Source: Blastomussa wellsi
Taxonomy: Eukaryota; Cnidaria; Anthozoa; Scleractinia; Plerogyridae
DNA: 64,000 nt
Reading direction: 5' to 3'
Assembly (NCBI GenBank): GCA_947652115.1
Contig: OX393564.1
Location: 9,376,493-9,440,492 of the forward strand
This document shows, piece by piece, positions 12,284 through 23,744 of the stretch. The notes beneath the pieces were generated by a model that did not search any database, had not been told where the DNA came from, and was given only the letters and a program-made list of their open reading frames with translations. How positions within the stretch are numbered: position 1 is the first letter of the stretch; the number at the start of each line of letters is the position of its first letter. The translations under genes and the position numbers were made by a program.

Positions 12284-12529
12284 TCAAACCAGTCCTACTA
12301 GAGCATGGCAACACTCGCCGTGATGCCAATGTATATCAGGTTTGATTCTACATTTGGTGGGTAAACGCTCGCAACCCCAAAAGCGTCGTGGCTTTGCTAT
12401 AAATGTGCCGTGGTCATCGAATCTGTCGTTCATGTCGACAAACACACCGCAATACGCACAAGTGTTCAACTCCTCAGCCTCTTCTTTACTCACTTTATCA
12501 GAAACGTGATTGAAGTCAATTATTTCCAT
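12284..12529 (-). CDS. Small Cys/His-rich protein, unrecognised
   Basis: The 81-residue frame starts with an acidic helix-like segment, followed by CAYCG and later CERLPTKC, HWHHGECCHA. This is an array of Cys and His that could bind zinc. It sits upstream of PolB within Polinton A, on the same strand. I do not recognise a family. It could be a small Polinton accessory gene or the truncated end of a larger one. Confidence 0.35.
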   Translation of the reverse strand: MEIIDFNHVSDKVSKEEAEELNTCAYCGVFVDMNDRFDDHGTFIAKPRRFWGCERLPTKCRIKPDIHWHHGECCHALVGLV

Positions 12530-12555
12530 ATATTAGTAATTTAGACAATATCTTA

Positions 12556-13105
12556 TTATTCCACATAAAGTCCATTTCCAATTTCATTGAGTAGAACTTG
12601 ATGATGTTCCGCATCGCCTATGTCAAAGAATTTATCTGTGGATATCGCTATTTTTTCGGTTTTATAGAACCAATCAGAAAAAATTATTTTTCTAACTGGA
12701 GTGATATCTGAACTGAAAGTTTTACTTGCTTCAGCTCTATTTACATTCATTTTTAATTTATATGTGCCATTATTTTTACAAAACCAAAGCATTATTTTTT
12801 TATTATTATTATAACTGCTAACGAATGATGAGTTTACAATATTTCTTTGGGCTTTAAAAACAATGATATATGAGTCATTTATAAAAAAAAAAATAAAATA
12901 TTCGTTGACCTTCCGAATCAAGAAAATTAATGTGTGAATAATTAGCTTTTCCACTTTTATGCTCAAAGACAATAACAAAAGTAAATTTATTTATATGTAA
13001 ATTAATATTAGTTTCACCATCCTTTATATCCATACCCTTTGGTCCAAAATAGTGACTGATATTTTTATTTTCATCAAAATCTAGACTTGAATCTAAATTA
13101 CTCAC
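12556..13105 (-). pseudogene. AT-rich, beta-rich protein frame, frameshifted, unrecognised
   Basis: Two overlapping frames (13105-12875 and 12978-12556) read as one protein with a shift in an A-rich run near 12885-12900. The predicted chain is rich in alternating hydrophobic residues (FTFVIVFEHKSG, KIMLWFCKNN), recalling concanavalin/laminin-G-type beta sandwiches, but that is only an impression. Base composition is far more AT-rich than the flanking Polinton genes, suggesting a separate origin or a different host-range ancestry. A preceding segment up to about 13300 stays protein-like but is broken. Confidence 0.4.
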
Positions 13106-13336
13106 ATTATTTGCTCCCTTTATTTCTATACCAGATGTATTTGGATCAAATTTTAAATTTTGTGGATTTCTGAAGTCAAAAAAGTATCGAATAACTGAAG
13201 ATAAATCCCATCATTAATCAATTTACGATTCATCTGATTTTCTTCTCTCAAACCATCAGAATATTGCTTTAGAAGATATAAAGATACAACAGAGTCTTCA
13301 TCATGTCAATAAAAATTTTATTTCTCAGTATGAACC

Positions 13337-13567
13337 GTGTGTGACTTGTGTGAACGCGTGTATCTCAAACACGGGCAGGGAATCGTCATTCCTCTCGCCC
13401 CTAGTGACGACCCTCTACAAGAATTCAGAGCGGCCCACGTCACTAAGACACCGTTTCGTTTTCTGGCCTATATCCTTTGGTTGAAATACCAACCTCAAGC
13501 ATTCGAGTGGTTTGAGGTCATACGAGAGCATCACGATTGTGTCGTGAAACTCAACCGACCATGGTGA
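13337..13567 (+). CDS. Small protein upstream of integrase, unrecognised
   Basis: The 76-residue frame starts MCDLCERVYLKHGQG and ends seven bases into the integrase start region. It has a single CxxC and a tryptophan-rich C terminus. It lies directly upstream of, and overlaps, the integrase on the same strand, which is compatible with a small Polinton gene. No family is recognised. Confidence 0.3.
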   Translation: MCDLCERVYLKHGQGIVIPLAPSDDPLQEFRAAHVTKTPFRFLAYILWLKYQPQAFEWFEVIREHHDCVVKLNRPW

Positions 13568-14603
13568 AAAAGAAGAAGAAGATGGCCTTGATCGACGCCT
13601 ATCGCGATCCCACACAACCCTGGAGTCTGGGTGGGATCGAACGATTTGCTCAAGCCCAGAAGGTACCCGTGAAAAAGGTCCGGGAAGTCTTGCAAAAAGA
13701 ATTTGGGTACACCCTCCACAAACCACGAAGGAGACGTTATGTCACGTTACCGGTGCTGGTCTTTCACAACGACGAACAATGGGTCGCCGATTTGATCGAA
13801 GTACAAAAGATTGCCAAACAGAACAAGGGGGTACGTTACCTGCTGGCGGTGATCGACGCGTTTTCCAAGTACGCCCGTCAAGAAAAAAACGGGCAAAGCC
13901 GTCACAGACGCGTTTGTCTCGATATTGAAACGCGCCAAAGGACGCGTGCCCCAATCACTACAGACAGACGACGGCAAAGAATTTTACAATGGCACGTTCC
14001 GAACGTTGATGAAACAAAAGGGTATTCACCATTTTTCCACGAGCGGAGATACCAAAGCCAGTATCGTGGAACGATTCAACCGTACGTCCAAAGAACGACT
14101 GTATCGCTACTTCACGATACGCAACACGTTGAAATTCTTACCCGTGCTGCAGGATTTGATTCGCGGGTACAACCGATCGTATCATCGCTCCATCGGCAAA
14201 AAGTGAATGTCAAAAACGAAGCCGAGGTGTGGAATCGTCTGTACGCCAAACGTTTTGATGGAAAACGCGTCAAACCCAGTTTCCGCGTGGGAGGTCGTGT
14301 GAGACTCAACCAAAAATTCCGCGTGTTCAAATAGAGGTGGTGGGGTGGACCGAAGAAGTGTTCATCGTAAATCGAGTGCAGTCGGGTGTCGCACCCTCCT
14401 ACAAGATCCAAGAATGGGACGGCACTTCCGTGGAAGGCACCTTTTACGGACCCGATCTGCAAAAAGTGAGTGTGGACAACCAAGATCTCTTTCGCGTTGA
14501 AAAGATCCTGAAACGTAAAGGAAAGCAAGTGCTGGTGGCGTGGAAAGGATGGCCCCAGAAATACAACAGTTGGATCGTTCGCGCGTCTCTGGAATCCATA
14601 TAG
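13561..14603 (+). pseudogene. Polinton retroviral-type integrase with chromodomain
   Basis: The integrase would insert the element's linear DNA. The catalytic D, D and E are visible in QWVADLIE (about 13785), LQTDDGKEF (about 13965) and SIVERFNRT (about 14065). A basic YTLHKPRRRR linker lies at about 13710-13735. The C-terminal chromodomain at about 14500-14600 is very clear (FRVEKILKRKGKQVLVAWKG, then W-x4-N-S-W-I). Frameshifts near 13880, 14200 and 14333 break it, so it is inactive. The chosen start (ATG 13561) gives a lysine-rich N terminus; the real start is uncertain. Chromodomain-bearing integrases are typical of Polintons. Confidence 0.85.
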
Positions 14604-14605
14604 TC

Positions 14606-15678
14606 CAGTGCATCATCCCACAACGAATCAGTCTCGACAACGATGCGACAGAGGAGTTTTACGTGTCCTTACCCAGCGACAGCAGTCGCGCCGAATTTCT
14701 AAACAATACCACCAGTCACTTCAAAGTGCGTTTACCCAACCCCATTCGTTTGTCCGTCACCGGATGACGCGTGGGACTGTGCAGCATTTCGTTGCCCGAA
14801 GTCAAATTGACCATTCCAGCCGTGACCGAGGATCCCGAGACCACCCTCTTCATGTACACGTGGATGAGAAATAATCGTGATTGGACCTATCACACGCGAT
14901 TCAGCCCCGGGACCAGCAAAATGAATGTCAGCGACTTGAACAACGTGTTTTCCACCTTTAACGGCGTGGAATTCATGAAAAGCGTGACGCATTTCTACGA
15001 GCAGAAAAAATTAACAGCCTTCAGTGGCCCCTTGTTAGGCAGCAGCTACCTCGCAGAACGAGACGGCAAGCGTACCTACATCACATTCAAGTGGGAAGGA
15101 GAGGAACTCGTCTTGGACAATAAAGAGACGACTCGCAGAGCAAGGCCTCCACCTACATTCTGGATCAACAAAACCTGGCCATGAAGATGGGATGGTTGGC
15201 AGAGACGCCGATCGGCCTGGGTTTGGGACCGAATCTCCTCCTGGAATTTGAGTCAGACACGATTCCCACCATCAACAAAGACAATGCCGACGTGAAAGAT
15301 TTTGCGGGAAATCCCGCCTCGTGGGAGAGTAATGGAGAGTTTCTCAAATTGAGCTTGTACTGCAACTGGGGATTCATCAACTTGAACAAATCGTTTCGAC
15401 ACGTGATGGGGACCACCGCGTCGCGATCTCTGTTCGTGTACTCGGACGTGGCACAGAGTTCCGTGGTGGGAAATAAAGTGACGGATCTACTGATGGAAGT
15501 CAACTACGAGAGAAAAGGACAAGGCAGCGCTTACTTCGAACCGATCCACATTCAATATATTCCCGTGCGCAAAGAAGTGTTGGATATCGAAACGCAAGTC
15601 GCCGAGACGAACGGACCCTTGACAGAGTTTGGTGAACAAGGCAGGACGATCGTGTCGTTGCATTTCAAACGAGAATAA
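14606..15678 (+). pseudogene. Polinton minor capsid (penton-like) protein
   Basis: The segment EEFYVSLPSDSSRAEF near 14650-14700 is the conserved N-terminal signature of a Polinton virion protein, and the C-terminal stretch (IQYIPVRKEVLD, IVSLHFKRE) matches the usual end of the same family. In virions this family is thought to form the penton as a single jelly roll. An in-frame stop at about 14765 and a frameshift near 15140 interrupt it. The stop at 15676-15678 overlaps the next start in a TAATG arrangement. The minor-capsid role rests on family knowledge; the sequence itself shows only the conserved ends. Confidence 0.7.
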
Positions 15679-15761
15679 TGAGAGGAGGCAGTTTGACGCG
15701 TTATTATCCCGACCAAGACGGGACCGGTTTCTTCCGAGATCTCATCCGAGAAAGCGCTTCC

Positions 15762-15852
15762 TAGGCTCGATTACCAGCCGCTGATTCGGGAAATGAGCCC
15801 GCGCTCCTCCCCCGAAAACACGGCTGGACGCGTGAGATTGCCATTGTCGATT
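15762..15852 (+). repeat. Left terminal inverted repeat of the nested transposon
   Basis: It starts TAGGCTCGATTACC directly after the duplicated AGCGCTTCC. The inner block ACGGCTGGACGCGTGAG lies at 15820-15836. The RecQ start codon is 83 bp further in, so this repeat plus the adjoining segment, which contains CATAAATTATAT near 15902, probably acts as the promoter. Confidence 0.75.
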
Positions 15853-15934
15853 TCCACCAATCAGGAGGTCGCCTGCTCAAATCGAGCAGGCAGCCAAGGG
15901 TGCATAAATTATATCTTCAAAGCAGATTTTCAAG

Positions 15935-18330
15935 ATGGCGGATGCGAAGGAGTTATTTGGTTTGGCGTGCGATCGTGTTTTGGACCGTTTTAAATTGGAG
16001 AAACTGAAAGATTTACAAAGAGAAGCGTTAGAGAAGTTCATTTGTGGCGAAGATGTGTTTGTTATTCAACCTACTGGGTCAGGGAAATCGTTAATTTTCC
16101 AGTCGGCACCGATGGTTTTTGACCTCGTGAAACAGACAACATTCAAGTCCATTGCTGTGGTAATTTCACCACTGTCTTCGCTAATGCAAGACCAGGTTAA
16201 ATACCTCAAATCAATAGGTCTGGCTGCTGAGTTCATTGGCGATGATCAGAACGACGAAGAGGCCAAAAAAGCCGTGGAAAAGGGCGACTGCCAAATCGTT
16301 TTCGGCTCACCCGAGTCGTTTTTGTCCTCGGATCGATGGAGGAAAATGCTTTCGAGCAAAACCTATGAAGAGAGGTTGTGCCTTATTGCTGTAGACGAGG
16401 CTCACTGCATTTCTCACTGGTGAGTTTAATAATCGAGCTATAAATGATTTCCCATTTTTGGAATTCGGAAATGCTTTGTTTGTTATTGTTCACGTGTTTG
16501 AGTTTGCCAACATTTGTGAACAATTCTTGTTGTCTCGAATCTTTGAAACAGTATATAAAGTTAAATTTAAAATGTATTTAAACTCTATTCTGAAAGGTAG
16601 TTGGCTTTGTGTGTAAACATTTCAACCTATTAAAACAGTTGTAAACAAAGACAAAAAAAGCCTCTAAATTTTTAATGTTCCTTCATTACTGTGTGATTGA
16701 GAAGAGATTTTGTTGAAATGAAAATAGTTGATCATTCCTTGCCACGTGGTTGCCTCCTTCTTACATGGACTGTTACTTCAGTTTAATTGGTGATTGAGGT
16801 CTGTGATATTTGTTGGATCTGTAAAACTTAACCTTGCAAACTCATGCATCGTTTTTTACTTCCAACAAAAGGTGCGAAGATTTTCTGGAATGTCTCACAT
16901 TTAGTGTTTTCCATTCGGTTTGGATTTTTGACACGTGTTTAATTATCAACGTGTGTTACATACACTTTTTTATTGTTTTGTTTTTCTGCAGGGGATATGC
17001 AGCCAAAAAAGGAGAGCGAGCATTCAGAAGATGGTTTTCTCGTATAAATGAGATCTGTTCGATTATTAAAAAAGTGCCTGTGATTGCCTTAACTGCTACA
17101 GCCACCACTGAAACAAGGCTGCAGATCATCGAAGCTTTGGAGATGAAAAATCCAGCCTTAATTGTGGACATCCCCAACAGGCAGAACATTTCATATGCTG
17201 TGAAAGTAATTACTCCAAGCCCTGCTACAACATTTTCAAAGATGGTGAGTGATTTGAAGTCACAGAAGAATTCATATGAACGTACTATCATTTACTGCCC
17301 TACAATCAAACTGACAACACACTTATATGGGTATTTTCAATCTGAGCTGGGCAAAAGCATTTATGCGGATGACAGTCAGGATCCAAGGAAGCGACTAGTT
17401 GAAATGTTTCATAGTAGAAGTGACGAACTTAACAAAGAGCAGATTTTGAAATCCATGGGAGAAGAAAATGGCTGCATACGTGTCCTAATAGCAACAATTG
17501 CCTATGGGATGGGAATTGATTGCAAAGGAGTTAGGACTGTCATCCATTACGGGCCATCATACAATCGTGAGACTTACCTTCAGGAAAGTGGAAGAGCTGG
17601 AAGAAAAAGTGCTGACCAGTGCAAATCAGTTATTTTGTATTCAAACATTATGACAAAACATTGCCATGAAAGCATGGTAAACTATCTCAAAGAAACAGAC
17701 AAATGTAGAAGGAGAATATTGTTGGAGAAGTTTGACGTGGATGTGTCAAAACTGCCAACCCATGAGTTTCTGCACCAGTGTTGTGATTATTGCCAAAGAG
17801 ACTGCAAATGCAATGGTGACTCATGTAACTTTGAATTTTTTAATTCAACTTACCCTGAACTGAATGAAAGTGAAGCCAAAGTCAGAACAGTCTCTAAGGA
17901 GCAAATAGGAATGCTGTCATCAAAGCTGAATTATCTCAAGAGAGCACTGAATCAGCAGTTTTTAAAGTCGGTCAAGAAAAGCAATGCACCTATGTTCACG
18001 CCACCAAAACTTATATGTGGATTTGGCGACCAGCAAGTGAAGCAGATCGTGGAACATTGCCCAAACATTTTTTCACTTGCTGATGTTTACAAATATGTCG
18101 ACATTTGGTATTCTAGTGTAGCATCAGAAGTCTTATTTGTTATCAGCACTGTGTTTGAAGATGTTGACACAAGTCATTTGGATTTGGAAGAGGAGCCAGA
18201 TGACATTGAAGAGTGCTATTTTGACTTTGCTTCTGTTTTTGACTTTGAAGTAGAAGACTCGCTAATGGCTGCAATTCCCCTGGAACTTTTATCTATGTAT
18301 GAGGATGCTGAGGATTCAGATGAGAATTGA
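15935..18330 (+). CDS. RecQ-family DNA helicase carried by the transposon
   Basis: There are two exons, 15935-16419 and 16992-18330, joined by a GTGAG...TGCAG intron, giving 607 residues with no stop. Exon 1 holds the RecQ-type N terminus and Walker A (QPTGSGKS, residues about 45-52), then DEAH in AVDEAHCISHW at the exon end. Exon 2 has motif III (ALTATAT), the helicase C lobe with IAYGMGID, and motif VI (QESGRAGR). A cysteine cluster (CCDYCQRDCKCNGDSC) resembles the RecQ zinc-binding region, and the tail is acidic. No HRDC domain is obvious. RecQ enzymes unwind DNA 3'-5' in repair; here the gene lies 170 bp inside a transposon end, so it likely serves transposition or donor-site repair (inference). 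The start ATG sits in AAGATGGCGG. Confidence 0.9.
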
Positions 18331-18863
18331 GTGGACTTCACAGAGGTACAGTAAGGGACAATCTATTATTTCTTTGAGAGTGAAGGGGCAGTAAGGTAGA
18401 GACTGTTATCCTTTTTGAATATGAAGTAAGGTCTAACCAGGATCTTCATAAATGCTTCGCGAGGGGCCAGGAAATGTATGAAGATTACGGAAGTTCAAAA
18501 GTGTTTTTAGCAGTGTACACATACTTTCACTTTATCATGTTTGCTTGTCATATTTTCCAAAACAGATGTGTACTAAGAAATCTGGAAAATAAGAAATGTT
18601 TAAAAAATATATTTGTTTTAATATTTACAATACTATTAATGAAAAACCAGGTGATAAACTGGTTTCATTGTACAGTTACATTGTACAGTTTGATCTCAAA
18701 ATCTAGTTTCAATCGGGACAAAATATAACACTAGTGATCCTTTAAACATTCACTTGTAAATATACAGCCTACAGTGGTTTACATTAAAATGAAGCAGCAT
18801 TGATATGGACTACACTTTTTTCTATATTGCTATCTTACGAAAAGAAATGAACATCAGTTTTCA
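18331..18863. other. Spacer between the two convergent transposon genes
   Basis: No gene is seen. It holds the 3' untranslated parts of both convergent genes and is AT-rich. The short frame at 18474-18728 shows no family features. Confidence 0.6.
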
Positions 18864-21800
18864 TTAACGTGGCCTCTTTTCCAGCCTAACGTTCTCTTTG
18901 TGTTCATTCATCCAGCCAAAGAGATCTTTCGAGCTTAGTAATTGAAGATAGTCTCGTGGACAATCAGGAAAACAGTACATGGCTTCCCTTGTTTCCTGCT
19001 TTTCAAACACATGCTGCTCACAAAGGGTGTATACAACTTTGATAAGGTCATCTTTCACAGATTTCTTGGTATGATTTCCTGAAACCTTTTTGACATTCAT
19101 TTCTGAATCGAGTGAATGAAGTAGCTTAACTAGGATGAAGTATGCTCTGCAAATTCTCCGAACACTGTTTTCATTTATGTTTGCCCCCAAACCTCTTATT
19201 ATTTCCTTCATAGCATGGTTATCATGTTCTAGGGCAACATCCATGGCAACGTTATTACCATCGCCCCCTTGATTGTTTACAGTTCGATTCCATTTAAGCC
19301 TCTCGGCTTCTCTAGGACTGAGTAAAGCAAGCAATTGAAATAGGTGGTACAATGCCTCTAGTGCATATTTGGTACTGCCACTTCCATCTTGTCTGAAATG
19401 TAATAGGAACATCTTAATGCAGTTGATGATTCTGTCACCATCACCCTCTCTAATTGCATCTCTGAAATTTCTTAACAGAAGAGCCATGTTCATAAAACCA
19501 CAGTGATAATCAAATACATCATCTTTCGAGTCAGAATTTAAGTCAGTGGGGTCAGGTAGGGTGCTCGCTAATGTGGGCTCTACTGGTATTCTTGGTGGGG
19601 GGTTATGTGTCAGTTCATGCCTAAGTCTGTGGACACCGTCATGCTTGAAGGAGCTGTTACAACCAGGGGATCTGCAGGGGTATCGCCCATTTGCAAGTAC
19701 TGGCTGATTTCGTTGGATTTCTTCCCATTCTTCCAGTGCTTGGATGTTTTCAAAGTGCCTTTCATATAGGGTTCCATCAACTATAAAAGTGAGAATAAAC
19801 TCTCTCAGAACTTTGCTGAAATATCTAGCACGAACAGGTCTGACATTGTTCTCCATCTCAGTAGTAAATCCACGCTTTGTTGGGGTGTCATTCATGTCTG
19901 CCATTCCAAAGAAAACCAAAGCAGCAGCAATAATATCTGCATCTAATATCAGATCCACAAACCTCTTGCAAGTTGCTGGCTTGTGCTGAGCATCCGTTAC
20001 AACATCTCGCCAATTGACCAGATTCCTCAATGCAAAGAGAGATGTCTTGTCACAAGCAGAGGAGCCACTGTAATACCTAGAAAATATCAACTAAAGGACA
20101 AAATAATTACTATCAACTAAATAGTGTTCCATTTCTTGCTTGATGCCTGTGTTGGTTGATCTGTTAACAATAATTTGTTTAAAAAATGAATCCCCTGTGG
20201 TGTAAAAGGCTGTTTTTATAGGGAGGGGGATTTCTCTCTATGACCCGCTAAGGGGCTGGTAATTATTTCACGAAGAAATGGGGGGGGGGATTATGGTTGG
20301 GCATATCAGGCTTGATTTTTAATTTGGAGTCTACTTTCACAGCGGCCAGTCCTTAAACCTGTGGTTAATGGGTTGTCTTTCTCTGAATAGTGATTGGGCG
20401 GTTGGTGGAAGGAGGTGATTCATTATGACATCACACACCCAAATAACAAGGAATGTCTTGATCATGCACATAACCATGTGTGTGTTGGGGCGGGGGCATA
20501 ACTTAACATGACCTTTGAGGGCAGGGGTGTTTATTACCTTTAAGCTTACCTTCAGAGGGGGAGAAATCGAGCTTAGAAGAGCTTGAGTATTTTTTTTTTA
20601 ATAACAACCATTCCACAAGCTAGGACCAAAAGAACTTTTACTTTTATAAATATAGCGTTTACTTACTGACAAAAATTTATTTTCATGGTGCCAGTCAGCA
20701 AGTTGAAAAAACAATCCCTCTAGTCTTCTCTTCTTTGTGTATGCATTTCGCACTGAAAACTGTGCCTCCACACCCCTTTCCATGGTCTTTTGGTCACCAA
20801 CGACTGGTACACGATCAAACTGCTCCTCGCCTCCAGGACCTTCCACTGTGGGAACCATTTCATGCAACCCTCTGATAATGTCTATCATTTCCTCGCCAAG
20901 GTTTTCATCTTTGAAAATCACACCCAGATTTACCTAGAATTTAACAAATGTAAACAAAGTAAACACAATACTAGCTTGATTACTGCCACCCCCTTAAAAT
21001 CGAAATTAATTATTTTCTCTTTTTGTCATCACTTACTGTTTCGGTTTTTTTCTTCAAGTCATCAGCGTACTTATGCTTGATGTGAAGAGGAACTACATCT
21101 TTGAACATGGCAAATACAGGCAAATTCTCTACAAGTACCCTTCCCACCAAAATTGCAAAGTCGGACAGGAGGGAATTCTGATCATTTAGAGTAGGAAGAA
21201 ATGAACTGTTTGGAACCTCTTGCAAATCTGCTTTGGGCCCATCATTTTCAAGGTGCAAGGGATTAACCCTGTCAAGATGGGCGTTGTGATTACACCAGTG
21301 GTAATCCTTATTCTGATTGTCGGACGTCATGTCCGAGGCCAGAACCTTTAAATCCAAATTGTCTAACACAATGTTGAAACTGCTAGGACGTTCTTTTTCA
21401 AGATTTAGAATTTTTTGGTCCATGGCAGACGCGAGAACCTTAACTTCGTATAGCTGGTCATTCACATCTTCCCCATTTTTCAATTGCTCTTCTAGTGCTT
21501 CTTTCTGCAGCTCAAACCTTGCCTTTTCCTCCTCTGCAGCCTTTTTTTCCAGCATGCAGGTAGTTATTTTGTCTTTCCATTCACGTAGTTTCAGATCGAA
21601 ATCTACTCCAATAATATCAAGCGCTTTGTTTATGCTTTTTGGAGACATGGTGATGCCAAGATGGTTCATTCGAACAAGTGCCTGAAACAAAACTATTGTT
21701 TTAATTTCTCTTCTTAAATAGCACACTTTATTTAAAAAAACGAAACGCAAACAAGTAAAAAGTCTTCATAAATAGCACACTTTTTTCGCAAAACGAAACA

Positions 21801-23296
21801 CAAACCAGTAAAAATAATAACTAAAATGAAACTCTGCCAAAAATATTAAAATAACAAACAATGTTAGCTGTTTACGTTCCCTTCGACTTGATGCGGGCAA
21901 ACTTTCTGCTTCTGTGGCTTTTTCTTAAATTTTCAGAAGCAAATACAAAAAAAAAATCAAACAAAAAACCCTCTAATGATGTTCCATTCAAACAAACTGT
22001 CAGTCATTTTTTTTGGTTTATTAAAACATTAAATATATGGCATGATGACATTCAATACAAATTCTCTTTTTGCCGCGCTTACCGTTTTCGATGTTTGTCC
22101 AACCTTAAGGATCGTACTTATAACATAAGGAATCAAACTCATCCCTTTATCCCGTTTCTTTAACAAGATTGCTGCTGCCGTAAAGACACCAGGGTGCTTG
22201 ACTGGATCGTAGGTTTCAGTGCGCTTGGCCATATTAGCTGGGTCAGCAGCGGCCAAAATGCACCGCATGAAAACTGGGGCCTTGTTTTGCAGTTCTGTAG
22301 CCACAGCTTTCCATGAGAAGTTAGCCATTTTTTCTTTTGTAATGCCTCTCAGTGGCGATGGATTGCCCGTAGAACACAACGTTTTGCATTCTTTTGAAAT
22401 GTCACTGCATATCCGGCTCTCAATAGCTTCCTTTAGATTCGGACTTTCCATAACCGCATCTGCTAGGGCATTAAAATTGCTTCCTCTGGCTAGCGCTTTT
22501 CCGAGGCGATGCAATTCTGGAGGCAAATCCCCCGATTTCCTTCCTGACTCGTATGTTACGACGGCCTGTCAAAAACATGTAACCTAATTAAGATCGATGC
22601 AATATTAACTGAGTTCGAACATGCACGCCGTGAAATAGCAAAATAAAAATCCTTAGCCCCCTATATTAAATGAATCTATATACATTAAAAGGTAATCGTA
22701 ATAATTGTACAAACCTGTACTCTGCAAACGTTGCCTTCGCAGTTTCCTTCGGTCATTATGTTAGCTGCAAGGGGGAATAAAACGGGAATCATCGTTGGTG
22801 GCGTAGACAGAACTGGCAAGGGCGCTATGTTCGGCAAAGGACTTCTTTCCTCTTGAATATCACTGCCATTTCTAAAGTTCAAACTTTTAGCAACCCTTTG
22901 TCGCGTGTTTGTCGGTTGATCAGGACGAGCAGTTTTCGCTGGTGCCGTAACGTTCGGGGAAAGCGAAGAGTCTGACGGAACGCCACGTTTAAACCGGTAC
23001 GTCGAAGCAAAGCTTCTTTTTAAATCATTCTTCAGTTGCTTTGCTTCCCCTTGCAACTTTTCAAGACGCTTGATGCTCTTGTAGCAACGATCGTTGCACA
23101 GATATCGATCGACCTCGACAGCGGCGACTTCGATGTCGAAAACATCAGCTACCCTTTGAGCCAGATCTTGCACTTTTCCTTTCAAACTAGTTTTCTTTCG
23201 TGAATCCTGTTGCTCTACACCACAAAGCAGGCAACCGGAGGAATTTGAGGAAGATTTTGTAGGTGTTTCGCTACTGAACAAACTCGTCTCGGCCAT
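18864..23296 (-). CDS. Large zinc-finger protein resembling DUF6589 (probable transposase)
   Basis: There are five exons (23296-22715, 22565-22083, 21681-21037, 20933-20667, 20090-18864), all ending with GT and preceded by AG, all in phase 0. They give 1,067 residues with no stop. Exon 1 has paired cysteines (CLLCG, later YLCNDRCYKSI) like a ZAD-type zinc domain. Exon 3 contains a charged coiled coil. Exon 4 has VVGDQKTMERG and ADWHHENKF. Exon 5 has a C2H2 finger (CRSPGC...H-x3-H), then STKYALEALYHLFQL and NRTVNNQGG...DVALEHDN. The last set matches the pattern I know from DUF6589 proteins that are abundant in cnidarians. An RNase H-like transposase role is inferred from its place in a mobile element; the exact catalytic residues are not proven. 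Confidence 0.8.
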
Positions 23297-23469
23297 TAAA
23301 TAAAATTGAATGAATATTATCCGCTCCGCATCACCGTAAAAGTATCCAGCACATGCTGGCGAACAAGCGGTAATTTGACCAGATTTGGCGCGAAAAACCA
23401 TGTGTTTGGTGTCTGATGACATTTCCGGTGACCAGTAATTACGCATAAATTATTTTTTTGAATTTACGT

Positions 23470-23560
23470 CACAGACATGATCGGCCGCTCACGCGTCCAG
23501 CCGTCTCTCTTCGGGGAGGAACGTAGACCGGACCCGAGGGAGCGGGGGAAATCGAGCCTA
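23470..23560 (-). repeat. Right terminal inverted repeat of the nested transposon
   Basis: It is the inverted counterpart of 15762-15852, with the 17 bp block at 23488-23504, ending at 23560 before the duplicated AGCGCTTCC. The DUF6589-like gene starts about 175 bp further inside. Confidence 0.75.
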
Positions 23561-23744
23561 AGCGCTTCCGAGAGATGGAAAGGTTTAAAAAGTGGCGTCA
23601 CCCCGTTACCGAACATTTCAGGTGCGATCGCAGGGGCGAAGAGAGGTGTCAAAGGAGCCGTGAAACGTAAAGCTTTACAAACAATCAACAAAAGAACCAA
23701 ACGAAGTTTGGACGATCTCTTTGGAAAATGAATCCCATCCATCC

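Larger units (their letters stand above)
15762..23560. mobile_element. Nested 7,799 bp transposon encoding RecQ helicase and DUF6589-like protein
   Basis: The element starts TAGGCTCGATT and ends with the inverse (AATCGAGCCTA with one change inside). It is flanked by the perfect 9 bp duplication AGCGCTTCC at 15753-15761 and 23561-23569. Terminal repeats of about 90 bp are imperfect but contain an identical 17 bp block (ACGGCTGGACGCGTGAG) at matching distances from each end (59 and 57 bp in). Two spliced genes read inward from the two ends and converge, their stops 530 bp apart. Both are open throughout, unlike the surrounding Polinton genes, so the insertion is much younger than the decay of its target or is recently active. 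A 9 bp duplication fits several superfamilies (MULE, Rehavkus, some Merlin). I cannot assign it to a named one. Confidence 0.85.
15678..23731 (+). pseudogene. Polinton small basic protein gene, split by a transposon
   Basis: The 5' part (15678-15761, starting MRGGSLTRYY) and the 3' part (23570-23731, with a lysine/arginine-rich stretch GAKRGVKGAVKRK) are separated by the 7.8 kb insertion and its 9 bp duplication. The two parts are in the same phase across the duplicated site. They show the usual order for this family: an N-terminal MRGG followed by a basic C-terminal half. It could be a DNA-binding or virion core-type protein; this is inference. It overlaps the capsid gene on both sides by a few bases. 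The interruption removes the function of this copy. Confidence 0.7.
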
